Positions 1 to 12,320 of a DNA stretch of 64,000 nucleotides are shown piece by piece. The stretch's first letter is position 1. Every line of letters starts with the position of its first letter. The position numbers and the translations under genes are program-made. The stretch comes from Amoebidium appalachense. Taxonomy: Eukaryota; Ichthyosporea. The DNA lies in the NCBI GenBank assembly GCA_963693365.1, contig CAVNZM010000003.1, positions 14,322,001-14,386,000 of the forward strand, given 5' to 3'. Below the pieces are notes generated by a model. That model searched no databases. It saw nothing but the letters and a program-made list of their open reading frames with translations, and was not told where the DNA came from.

Positions 1-1
1 C

Positions 2-3000
2 AGCTGGGGGTGCCAGTGGGTGGGTGGCAGCTTGTGCCTGCGCTGTCGCTGCGGCGGAGCGTGTTACCGCAAACACCGTGGACGAGCCCGAGACTGTGCC
101 GATCAGTGAGGGGTATGTCAGCTCAGTATCTTCGGGTCCTGGTTGCGCATTTTCTTTAGATGGCCGAGAGAGTCCATCAGCATTGCTGTGGTGTTTGCCC
201 GCCCTGTGCTGAATTTCGTATGTGTATGCGGAAAGCGCCATTTGCCAGCCTGCAACAACAGGTTCCGGTGCATCGCCGGTAGACAGAATGCGCGTCAAGC
301 TGGAGTGGTCGGTTCGTAACAAGAAAGGAGCCCCATAGGTGTAAGCGCGAAATGCTTTGCACACAGCCCAATACACACCTAAGGCTTCCCTTTTATTCGC
401 CGCATAATTTCGTTCACTCTTAGAGAGTGTTCTGCTAGCATAAGCTATGGGTCGTTCTTTGCCGTCATCACCTACCTGCGAAATCACTGCGCCCAGAGCA
501 TACTGTGAAGCATCTGAGTCAACAATAAAAGGTTTGGTGAAATCGGGGTGAGCAAGCACAGGTGCATTAATTAACGCATTCTTAAGGGTATCGTATGCTT
601 TCTCCTGTTCCGTACCCCACACCCATGCAGCATTTTTCTGTGCTTTCTTTTTCGTGGCCAAAATAGCTGCAGAATCGGCGTGCAAATTTTTTGCTTCGTC
701 TTTTCGTTGTTTTGCGCTGCCGTTGCGTTTGGCGGGTTTCGTAGAGGGGGGCATTTTTGCGTGAATTCGTTTTAGTAATTCTGAATCCTCCTTCGAGGTG
801 CCCAGCATTCGCGTGAGTGGTTCAGCCGTATGGCTGAAATCGTCCACAAATATTCGATAATATGAAAATAACCCGAGGTCACTTCGTAGCTCAGATAAAT
901 TTTGTGGGTAGCTTTTATTCTTTATTGCTGCCACTTTTTCTGGGTCTACCTTAATACCATCCGGGCATACGCGATGGCCTAAATAGCCAACTTCTTCCAT
1001 GAACAAAGAGCATTTTCTGCCTTTCAGTTTTAATCCTGCATCACAGAGCCGGGAAAAACATGAATCTAAATGCCCAAAATGTTCTTCGATAGTGGGTGAC
1101 ATAACTAATATATCATCGAGATATATGAGTACATGTGTCCACAGCATACCAGCGAATACACGGTTCATCATCCTTGAAAAGACAGCAGGCATGTTACTTA
1201 CTCCAAAAGGTGCGCGTGCGAATTGATACTGCCCCCAGGGGGTGGTAAATGCAAGTTTTTCTTTGTCGTTATCGGCTACTTTGACTTGGTGGTAACCACC
1301 GTTTAAATCAAGTGCGGAAAACACGCGGGCACCTCTGAGCATACCCAGAGCCATGTCAATTCGTGGTAAAGGGTAACCGTCTTTCTTCGTAATCAAGTTC
1401 AGCATTCTAAAATCAATGCAGACTCTTAAAGACCCGTCCTTTTTCGCCACCAACACCATCGGAGCGGAGTAAGGGCTGGACGCAGGCTCAATCACTCCAA
1501 ACTCTACCCAATTTTGAATTTGTTTGTGTAGGCTATCGCGAAGGTGATGTGGGATGTTATAGGGCCTGCGGTACTGTGGTATGGTGGTAGTTACTTCGAT
1601 CGACAGTTCGTCTAAGGTACTCAAACCAAAGTCGTTGTCGTGTGCAGAGAACACATGCTTCCATTTCTTAAGCAGTTTTCGTATCCGTTTCGCCAACGGT
1701 TTCCGTTGGTCTGGGGGAGTTCCAGGCATGTCGTATTCTTCTGGAGGTTTGACCCCAAAAGGCAAGTCGTCGTCTGTGGCGGCTTCCCCGTCGGAGGTAC
1801 ATTCGTGCGTACGCTTTCGTAAATTATTCGTATCCTCCAGTGCAGTGGTAGATGGTGCCCCATCTGCTGCTTCGATAGTAGGTGGCCCTACCTCTGGTTT
1901 TGTTCGTGCTGGATTACCAAAACCATTCATTTTCGTGGAACTGCGCTGTGTGGTGTTCTCTTTCGTACTCATATTCATAATTTTACTCCGTTCACACACC
2001 TTAATACTACCGTTAATATTAGTAGCCGCCTGGAAAGTGTGTGGTTCGTGTTCGGTGGGTTCTTCGGTTGATTCCTGCGAAGAAAAGTTCGTTTTAGCAG
2101 AGGTACCTAATGGATGGCCAGGGTGTGGGGTTGTCGCCCTCCTGGTTCCATTACCGGAGTGTGGACGTGCTAAAAGAGTAACAGTGTCATCTGATTGCAA
2201 GGGAATAAACATGGCCACCTCCGTACCAGGGCCTAGGTACACATGATGGTCCGATGTGTTAGTCAACAACACCTTGCATTCGTATTCGTCCTCGATCACA
2301 CTTTCTTCGCTAGTGGAGAGGGGGGGTTCGTTATTCGAAATTCGAGCTAAACTGGTGACACTGCATGCTGTTGTGTAAGCCCGTGAATTAAGTGGACCAC
2401 ATGGAACCACTGTGCCCATACAACAGTCTAAAGTTCGTGGTGGTGGTGCGCCGGCAGCGAGTTTTATTTTACACGTTGCGATATTTGACGCATCTACCGG
2501 GAGGTGAATACCTGTGGTGGTAATTAATACGCGAGAAACAGCTGTCTCCTCCGCACTCCCACGCAACCACCACACCGGAATACTGCACCTGCGATTTCCC
2601 TTAGCATACATGAACGAAAGTTCTGCAGCACCGTAATCAATTCGTCCCTGTTGTGGCCCCATGAAATCAACACCTAATAAGGCATCATATGGTAGATTAT
2701 CAATCACATGCCATCTGTGCACCACTAGAGCAGATTCGTTGGGAATGGCGAGAGTGAGAGATATACTTCCTTGGCATGTCATTTCGTTACTTTGTGCATC
2801 CAGTACACTAAAATTAGGAACATGCTGAATTCGTTTTCTTGCCACTACAGGGAGAGATTCGTAAAATGCTGTGCTTATACAGCTATGGCTAGCACCAGAG
2901 TCGACAACTACTGTGACTAGCTTCCCATGCACATACATTCGCGCAAGTGTGGCTGTGCATTTATTTTCGTGGGTTAATGTGCACACAGTGGCATTTTCAT

Positions 3001-3289
3001 GCCGTGGTTCTGCAATGGAGGAGTGCACACGGTCAGCAAAATGCACATTTTTCTTTTTGCGCGGGGGCGGGGTGTGCGTGTGCATGGGGGGGTCAGTACA
3101 CGGGGGTAACTGTTCGTGGGGGGGTGGGGCACATGCAGATTCGTGGGAGGGCTCCGAGACAACAGAAATTTCCGCACCAGTAGATTTATTTTGCAATTTA
3201 TCTGCCAGAGGGGAACACAGTTCCAGCTCTGCTATTAAATCAAATACATTATGTTCTACTGGGGAGAGACCAGTCCCTTGCCCGCCTTC
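2..3289 (-). CDS. pol: Ty3/gypsy Pol polyprotein (partial, runs off left edge)
   Basis: I checked this frame codon by codon: it is open for about 1096 codons from the Gag stop to the window edge. In order it shows an aspartic protease (VVVDSGASHS, about 2893-2922), reverse transcriptase with the YLDD catalytic motif (about 1109-1120), and RNase H (DSDAS, later TDHSSL), ending in a segment with HHSNADGLSR. The integrase should lie left of the window. The RT-protease-RNase H order and motifs are Ty3/gypsy type. Pol is in the same frame as Gag and separated from it by one UAG, so a Gag-Pol fusion by stop readthrough is the simplest reading. A lysine-rich insertion between RT and RNase H is unusual. 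With no internal stop the copy looks young. The lineage within Ty3/gypsy is not determined. Confidence 0.9.
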
Positions 3290-5290
3290 CTATTCTACAC
3301 GTGCTCTCTTGAACTTGGCCCGATTAGCCTCAATCTCTGCCTTGCGGGTTCCCTTCTTAAAGTTGGGGTCGTACTTGGGGCAAATTGGTGACCCCCCAAA
3401 GTGCCCCTTCTGCTTGCAGGAGTGGCATTCGAATTTGAGGGCCGGGCACGTCTTGCCTTCGGCGTGGCTGCCGTACTTGCACCCACGGTTGCAGGGGGTG
3501 GTGCCCATGCGCGAAAAAATAGACGGCTTCTCGCTGGCACCAGATCCACCACCGGGTTGCTGTTTTGTGGGGGGTTTCTGTGTTAGAATGGTGGATGGGG
3601 TTCGTGTGTGCCTGTCTCTTTCTTTTTCTGCGAGATAGGCAACAACTCCAGACAGGGTCAATTCTTCTTCTTTTCGTGTTTGTCTGAGTTGATATTTGCG
3701 AAATTCTTGTTCGTCTTCCCCACCCAATCGGTGAGACAAATCCAAAATTTGGTGTGCCTCAGACTTAAGGGGGTACACACGTGCCCACAAACGCGCATGC
3801 CTGCTTGCAAATTCGGCCACCTTTTGCTTGCCTTGTTTGAGTGCATTTAATTCGGCACTGAGTGCCTCTTGCACACGCTGGTCGTGAAATTTCGTAACTA
3901 GTGCATGTGCAAATGCATCAAACGTGAGTTCTCCCTGTGTCCTGGTAAAATTCGTGTACCACACACGGGCGGGGGAAGCAAGAGGAAAGCACTGCACCGC
4001 CCAGCGAACAGCAAGTGTGGGGGGGACCCCTGCAATGCAAAACATCTGCTGGGAAAATTCGTGCAGCCATTCAATCACCGTGCATTTATCCTGCAAGTCA
4101 CCCTTGTATTCTGGTAGTTTCAATGCAGCCAAGATGGGGCCGTATTCGGATGCATGCAACTGGCGGAGAGGGTGCAACCACAGTTTTTCGTGCTCTGCAA
4201 AGTGCTTGTTCAATATAGACCCAGCCTTACCTCCTGAGCCTGTGCTGACATCAGAGCCTCTCGGGCGACTTGGCGTGCCTGCCAGTCCACCTGCAGACGC
4301 CAGAGGGGATCCTGCAAGGGGGATTTCGTTAAATACGGGTGCTTTAGGCTGGTCGAAGTGATCTTCTTCATGCACTTTCGCAGTCATGTGTTCGTTTTCG
4401 TTTGTGGGTGTGTCTTCGTAACTTTGTTCGTGTTTTTCTTCATTTTCAGCATCAGAATCAGTGTAGCTGAGTGTGCGCGCAAGCACATCCTTATATGTAA
4501 ATTTAGTGGGGGGTGCGGGAGGTGCAATTACCTTGGGATCAGTGCACCCAGATGGGACCGGGGACAAAGGCTTCTTGCCTGTGGTGGGTGGGGGAGGACG
4601 GGGGGTGGTGGGCACCGTCGTATTTTTCACACGTGCCTCAGCCACCAACTGTGCTTCCCGCTCCAACTCAGACCATTTCGCGGACGTGCACAACATTCTA
4701 GACAGTGTGGTGTCTTCCATCTGCGAAATCTCACTGTAAATCTGCGCGACATCAGCTTCGAGGTCCATCACAGGCCGCCCAGCATCGATTGCAGTTTGAA
4801 TGGCACGTCTCAGAGTTTCAATACGATAGAACTTGGAGAGAACACGGCCCCGCACCTCTGCCAGAGCTGTGGCAGTGTCCCGGTCTTGTTTCGTTTTTTC
4901 CTTCGTTGCTACTTGAAGTTCGTTCGTGTGTTTGTTGGTGTTCGTGTGTTCGTTGGTGTTCGTATGTTCGTTGGTTTTCGTGTGTTCGTTGCGCTTCGTT
5001 TTGTCTTTGGGTTTCGTGCTTTCGTTGGGCTTCGTTTGTTCGTTGCCAGTGGGCTTCGTAGTTGCCTTTGTGTTCGTGTGTGTGTTGGGTTTTGTGATCG
5101 TGTTCGGTTTCTGGGGAGCACGAGGCTGTGTAGGGGGAGGGGTGGGGAGTGTTTTCGTGCCCTGCCCCGGAGTCTTGGCTTTCTTCTGCGTTGGGGGCGG
5201 CGGTTTGACTGCGGTAGGCTTCTTGGTGTCACGTGTCAGTTTGCTTTCATTGTCCGAGAATACAGGGTAGTCGTCAAATTCGCCCGCCAT
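3290..5290 (-). CDS. gag: Ty3/gypsy Gag
   Basis: Open frame of 666 residues starting at the ATG next to the leader and ending at TAG 3290-3292. The N-terminal third is a low-complexity Lys/Thr/Asn/Pro/Glu region with repeated short units (KTNEHTNTNEH type). The middle has a retrotransposon Gag-like helical region. The C-terminus has two zinc-knuckle-like motifs: CNRGC..H..C and CHSCKQKGH followed by C. The second has six residues between His and the last Cys instead of the usual four. Gag would bind the element RNA and form the particle. Pol follows in the same frame after the stop. The start is the first ATG after the putative primer-binding site. Confidence 0.85.
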   Translation of the reverse strand: MAGEFDDYPVFSDNESKLTRDTKKPTAVKPPPPTQKKAKTPGQGTKTLPTPPPTQPRAPQKPNTITKPNTHTNTKATTKPTGNEQTKPNESTKPKDKTKRNEHTKTNEHTNTNEHTNTNKHTNELQVATKEKTKQDRDTATALAEVRGRVLSKFYRIETLRRAIQTAIDAGRPVMDLEADVAQIYSEISQMEDTTLSRMLCTSAKWSELEREAQLVAEARVKNTTVPTTPRPPPPTTGKKPLSPVPSGCTDPKVIAPPAPPTKFTYKDVLARTLSYTDSDAENEEKHEQSYEDTPTNENEHMTAKVHEEDHFDQPKAPVFNEIPLAGSPLASAGGLAGTPSRPRGSDVSTGSGGKAGSILNKHFAEHEKLWLHPLRQLHASEYGPILAALKLPEYKGDLQDKCTVIEWLHEFSQQMFCIAGVPPTLAVRWAVQCFPLASPARVWYTNFTRTQGELTFDAFAHALVTKFHDQRVQEALSAELNALKQGKQKVAEFASRHARLWARVYPLKSEAHQILDLSHRLGGEDEQEFRKYQLRQTRKEEELTLSGVVAYLAEKERDRHTRTPSTILTQKPPTKQQPGGGSGASEKPSIFSRMGTTPCNRGCKYGSHAEGKTCPALKFECHSCKQKGHFGGSPICPKYDPNFKKGTRKAEIEANRAKFKRARVE

Positions 5291-5319
5291 GGTTGAAGAG
5301 ATTCTTGAAAGATGTGAGA

Positions 5320-5342
5320 TTCTGGAACTGCGCGGTCGCCAA
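5320..5342 (-). other. Putative primer-binding site of the gypsy element
   Basis: On the minus strand the LTR appears to end in TTTACA and is followed by TTGGCGACCGCGCAG, a sequence of the type that often pairs with a tRNA 3' end in gypsy elements. The Gag ATG follows about 30 nt downstream. The second LTR is outside the window, so the LTR end is inferred from this motif only. Confidence 0.5.
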
Positions 5343-6150
5343 TGTAAACAGTTGAACTAGTTGGGATAAGGCAGAGAACAACTGAATCAGAATAAAGACA
5401 GAGAACGGGTAGTAAGGCACACGCGGCCAGGTTACTATTTAATGTGCTCGTTCAGAGTGATCCCCCGTACTGGGACGGCTTGTTTATATAGCCCCCAGGT
5501 TCCGGATCATCTGGATGGGTGGCATTGATGCCTTCGTGACTTCTGACCAGTCAGGAGAGTGCGGTCGTCTTTATGTGCACACAGTGCACCAATAACATGA
5601 AGCTAACTAAAAGGATAACTTTGTGGCAAATGATTGGTCAATACTTAAGCCCGTTTAGGTTTATGCAACTGGGTCTGATTTCCTTATTGGTTCCGTTCGT
5701 TTAGCTATAGATGTCGCCTCCGTAGTGGATGAGACTTGCATTCCTATCCTAGCGGTTCTCGAATTCTATTGGTTCATACTGACTGCACGGCCACTGCATA
5801 TTGCCGGCGCCGCGGCTCAGTCGTGAGCCGCAGCCCGCGGCTGTCGCGTGTGATATTGATCTGATCATATGTACACAATATCTACGTGATCACTATGATA
5901 TGTACAGTATATTCGTAATAGTAAACATGTACGGCGTGTACAGATGTTTACAGTTACGCAGTACGAAAAGAAGCGGTGGGGTCAAGTTTAATGTATTTGA
6001 TAGATCAAGTTGTTTTTGTAGGTAGACATGTGTGGTGGTGCAGGAAAAAAGATTTTTTTGTATGATGTAGTATTGGGATAGAGTTATTGAGTTATATTAT
6101 TTTATGACAAAGATATGTTGAATGAGCCGGCTTGGTATGATATGATGTTT
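5343..6150 (-). repeat. Gypsy 5' LTR and flank (outer limit unresolved)
   Basis: Non-coding stretch upstream of Gag. A TATA-like sequence (TATATAAAC on the minus strand, about 5481-5490) fits an LTR promoter. The outer end of the LTR cannot be set without its partner. Beyond about 5800 the sequence is AT-rich and holds no gene that I can recognise, up to the tyrosine-recombinase fragment. Confidence 0.5.
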
Positions 6151-6634
6151 ATTCCCGTCACGTTAAACGGAAGGACGTGACCTTCAGCTACACCCCCACC
6201 GGTACTTTGTCCCATGCCACCCTCCACCTGCCAACCTCCAAGACGGATGTACAGGCCCGAGGCGTCAACGTCACTCCAGCTGCCCTACCCCTCACCCACT
6301 TCTCCCCAGCCCATCTCCTCCGGCAGTTCCTGGATACAACGTCCGGTCAACCCGACGACCCCCTGTTCAGTCTCGGTGGCATTCCCTACACCAAGGGTGC
6401 TTTCTCTGCCGACTTCCGTGCCCTCCTCTCCCGGGCAGGCCTCTCACCCTCCCGGTTTGCCGGCCACAGCTCCGCATAGGGGGGGCCACAGCACTGGCTG
6501 AGGCCGGGGTCGACGACTCCCGGATCAAACAACTCGGCAGGTGGTCCTCCGACTGTTTCCTGATTTATACCCGACTTCGTCCGGCCTCCATTGCTGCCAC
6601 TATCACACGTGTATTCGCCTCTATTCTTAAGTGA
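6150..6634 (+). pseudogene. C-terminal fragment of a DIRS/Ngaro-type tyrosine recombinase
   Basis: The frame shows SKTDVQARG and later GHSSA-stop, then, one base out of frame, GGATALAEAG, KQLGRWSSDCFL and YTR. In DIRS-like elements this region reads SGHS-x-R-x-GGA...LGRWSSDCFLRYIR, with the catalytic HxxR, H/W and Tyr. A one-base loss near 6468-6472 therefore breaks the catalytic HxxR motif, and the upstream part carrying the first catalytic Arg is absent. Such recombinases integrate circular cDNA of DIRS, PAT and Ngaro elements. The matching element end lies directly downstream (6663-7312). This is a 5'-truncated, frameshifted relic. Confidence 0.8.
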
Positions 6635-6662
6635 AACCTTTGGAGCAAGCATACTGCTCTCG

Positions 6663-7312
6663 TGCCGTGGTTTACAACCATTGCAGGTTCACTTTCGTCC
6701 AAGGGGATGTCCCCCTAGAGGCAACACACGTCCCGGAGTAGTTTTCATAGATGTTTTATTTGTGGAAATTATTGACATAAATATTTTTCTGGGTAAACAC
6801 GTAGGATGGGTGTCCGATATCAACAGGCTTCGTTTCATGTTTTAGCAGTTCGCGTTCGGCTGCCCGCATACGGGCACCTATTAGCCGATCAAAACATCAG
6901 ATTCCACAGATCACTAGACCGAGTTTGATTGGCTCAGGATCAGATTTCACATAACACTAGATCGATTTTGATTGGCTCAGTTCGGTAGCCTTAGGTATAT
7001 AAGCACGACAGTTTTTAGCAGATCAGCAAGCAACAAAACACATCTTCTGTGTTTTAGCACCTACAGCTTTACAGCTATATTTTCTTTTTTCACCCACCCA
7101 CCTACACCCTACACTCAACCCCCATTGATCCCCACATACGTGCTGTTTTTTCACGGGCCGAAGACTTCCCCCGTTTTTTGGGCACAAGGACCTCACGGAT
7201 CAATAAATTGATGACTGGGGGCTTGCCGTGGTTTACAACCATTGCAGGTTCACTTTCGTCCAAGGGGATGTCCCCCTAGAGGCAACACACGTCCCGGAGT
7301 AGTTTTCATAGA
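6663..7312 (+). repeat. Split direct repeats B1-A2-B2 of a YR retroelement
   Basis: An identical 89-bp block occurs at 6663-6751 (B1) and 7224-7312 (B2), starting TGCCGTGGTTTACAACC and containing the near-palindrome AGGGGATGTCCCCT. The 472 bp between them (A2, 6752-7223) contains a TATA-like TATATAAGC near 6997. B1-A2-B2 immediately after a tyrosine recombinase is the 3' architecture of PAT/Ngaro elements. The A1 copy expected at the 5' end is missing. Confidence 0.7.
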
Positions 7313-7320
7313 AGGGGAAA

Positions 7321-7834
<514 letters not shown>

Positions 7835-8019
7835 TGATGGTGGTGGTGGTGATAGTGATGGTGGTGGTAGTGGTTTGAGTGGAGGGGGGAGGGAGGGAGG
7901 GGAAAGAGCTGTTGATAAACACTCTCCCCACGGAAACAGAATGACTTTTTCTTTGCAGATGGGTGGCTATGTGCTTTTAGACACATGTCCAAAACAGAAA
8001 TTGTGGAGTGGGGGTTCCA

Positions 8020-8396
8020 CTCTCTTTGTACCGTGTGGGCATGTTTCATCCACTACGTGTACACCATTGAAAATTCAGAGTGGGTTTGCACTCTTTTGTA
8101 CCGTGTGGGCATGTTTTTCCCATTACGTGTACACCATTGAATCAGGTTTTCTGAGTGGAGACTCCACTGTTTTGTACCGTGTGGGCATGTTTTTCCCATC
8201 ACGCGTACATCAGTTTGTACCGTGTGGGTATGTCTTCCCATCACGCGTACACTACTTTGTACCGTGTGGGTATGTCTTCCCATCACGCGTACGCCATTTT
8301 GTACCGTGTGGGTATGTCTTCCCATCACACGTACACCATTGAATCAAGGTTTGTGAGTGGGGATTCCACTCTGTTTGTACCGTGTCCACAACGTGT
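8020..8396 (+). repeat. 42-bp minisatellite
   Basis: At least seven copies of a unit with core TTGTACCGTGTGGGYATGT followed by CCCATCACGCGTACA. Four consecutive copies (about 8173-8340) keep an exact 42-bp period; outer copies are longer and more diverged, with an extra segment containing CCATTGAATCA. Confidence 0.85.
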
Positions 8397-8438
8397 ACAA
8401 ATCATATTCACGAGATATAGGAGAAAGAGAAGAATGTC

Positions 8439-8440
<2 letters not shown>

Positions 8441-8515
<75 letters not shown>

Positions 8516-8520
8516 AGAGA

Positions 8521-8565
<45 letters not shown>

Positions 8566-8654
8566 GGGAGAGGAGGAGGAGTGGTACATACACACGTGCG
8601 CGCACGTACACTCACACACACACATACACACACACACACACACATACACACACA

Positions 8655-8720
<66 letters not shown>

Positions 8721-8791
8721 TACCAACACTCATACACACACGCATACACTCACACAAGCATGGATCACAGGCACACATACACGGACAGCAT

Positions 8792-8825
<34 letters not shown>

Positions 8826-8901
8826 TTCTACCACCTACACACTCATGCACTCACCTATGAACGACCCTGCCCCTTCACCCCCTTGCCCTTTCCTTCGTCC
8901 C

Positions 8902-8935
<34 letters not shown>

Positions 8936-8975
8936 TCCAAGAAAAAAAAAAAAGAAAAAAAAAAAAAAAAGAGTG
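8441..8975 (+). repeat. (GA)n, (CA)n, poly-C and A-rich tract block
   Basis: (GA)n at about 8441-8565, (CA)n with variants at about 8588-8828, then a poly-C run (about 8903-8932) followed at once by an A-rich run (8940-8970). No coding evidence. Confidence 0.95.
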
Positions 8976-9063
8976 AGGTACGCTTTCCCACCCACCCATC
9001 CACTATCCTACCCAATTATTCACCCACCTATGGCTATTAGACTGACATGTTCCAGTAATGTAT

Positions 9064-9695
9064 TTACATGGAAAAAGGCCGCAATTCTTCAAAGTGTTGG
9101 CAATAGGGATTAACAGTCATGTGCATTGCTATCGCTCTTACTGTGGAGGACACAGGTGGACCGTAATGTGTGACTGCAGGGAAAGCAGGATGCACTGTGT
9201 GAACAAGAATATGTGTATTTGCAACGGCACAGAATAGTGTGATATCCTCGTGTTCCATGTACACTGTTGGGTTTGAAAAGACACGAAGATACGCTCCAAA
9301 GCCATTTGTCATTTCTTGAGCTATGGTTTCATTCAGTGCTCTGTCAAATTGTTGTTCCGAATTTGTCCTTTGCTGTGCATCATTGTGTTCTGTAGCTTGA
9401 TCATGATAATATTGCGTAGCGATGCTTTCCAAGTTGGGATACTGTTGGAAAAGAGATGAAGCCGTGAAAGACGGGCAAGACCGTGTGAGTTGTGTAGCGT
9501 ATTCTTCAGAGGCACGTTGGACAAGTGGGCGAATTTCTGGGCGGGTTTGAATTGCATGTTGAAGAGCGACGATATATTGTGTACGATCGATGTTGGCTGC
9601 ATAGAAGAAACAGTTACCTCCTCCTTGGTTCCGAATTCGTTGGGTTGGCATGTAGCCTTGTGGAACCGGCACCATGATGCACTCCTGGCCATACA
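9064..9695 (-). pseudogene. OTU-like cysteine protease exon of the Helitron
   Basis: Terminal exon of about 210 codons, after acceptor TTTGCCCACACAG, ending at TAA 9064-9066. It has NQGGGNCFFYAA, resembling the OTU catalytic Cys motif (DGNCLFRA) but with Gly where Asp is usual, and a C-terminal NPYCQHFEEL that could supply the catalytic His. OTU enzymes cleave ubiquitin chains; in Helitrons the role is unknown. The exon itself is open. I mark it as a pseudogene because the parent gene is truncated and frameshifted. Confidence 0.6.
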
Positions 9696-10217
9696 CTGTG
9701 TGGGCAAAGGGAAAGAGGAAAGAACGGGGAGGGAGAAGGGGGGGGGGGGGGACAGAGAGCGGAAGGAAAAGACATTAAGGAGGGGGGGGGGGGGGGTAGG
9801 CGAATGGCATTGATATGTTGTTGGGTATGCGAGGAGAGGTAGGTCAGTATTGTTTTGATTTCTGGGAGGGAGGGAAGAGGTACACGAGGGGGGGGGGAGG
9901 GGGGGGGGGGGAGCTACCTGCCACAAGAAAGGAGCAATGAAGGTGTGGGTTGGAAAGGGTGTGTTTTGAAAAACTGAGTGTGTGTGTGTGGGGGGGGGGG
10001 GGGGGGGGGAGGGGGGGGGGGAGGGGGGCAACAGAGATTTGGAGACAAGGGAGGGGAAGCGGACAGGGGAAGAGAAGGACAATTGGTTGCTGGGGGAGGG
10101 GGAGGGGGTAAGGAAAGAAAGAGAGGCAAAAAGAGACAAATGGGGTACACGATACATTAAAGGGTAGGGTGTGTGAGCGCTCGGGGAGGGGGGGGGGGGA
10201 AGATGGAGAAGGAGTAC

Positions 10218-11616
<1,399 letters not shown>

Positions 11617-12320
11617 CTGTGTGGAGAAAAAGAGGTGAGTGTCGGGAGGAGAGGGGGGGGGGGGGGGAGGGGGGGGGGGGGGGGGGCAGAGTAAGGACAG
11701 GTGAATGGAATGAGTGGAGAGGGTAGCGAAATGCAATGGTGTATGTGGACGAATAATAACAGAATTGGCTTCCTGTTTCTTGTTAGGGGAGGGGAGGAGG
11801 GGGAGGAGGGGAGGGGAAGGGGAGGAGAGAAGAACCGGGCGGGTCTCGAAAGGGGAAAGAAAAGGGATATTGATAGGAAAGGGAAGTATACCTTACGGAA
11901 CATGTGTGGCTTAGGGTGTGTGTTTGGAGTGTTGACGGGGAGGGGGGGGATCTCTATTGGACGAGTGAGGAAGAGGGGGGGGGGGGGACGAGGCGGGGAC
12001 ATGAAGGGGAGAGGGTAGTTGAGGAGAAAGTGTACATGCTGAGAAGGAGAATGTTTGCGGATGGGAGGGAGGGGGAGGGGGGGGGGGGGGTGGTGGGGGA
12101 GAACGAAAGAAACTAAATATACTTGAGAAGAGGGGGTAGTGAAATGAAAGGGAAAATATGCATATAGTAACAGAATGGGTCGTGTGGAGGAGGGAGGGAG
12201 GGAGGGGGGAGCGGGGAGGGGGGGGGGGGGGGGAGAAGATACCCAGGGGAGGGGTTGGAGAGGGGGGGGGGGGCGGGAGGGGGGCGGGGGGAGAAGAAAG
12301 GAAGACAATTGATAGCATAC

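Noticed and set aside
3290-3292. UAG as a reassigned sense codon in this organism
   Set aside because: One in-frame UAG at a Gag-Pol border is expected for readthrough. TAG also ends the 122-residue element frame, and other genes end with TAA or TGA, so nothing else supports reassignment.
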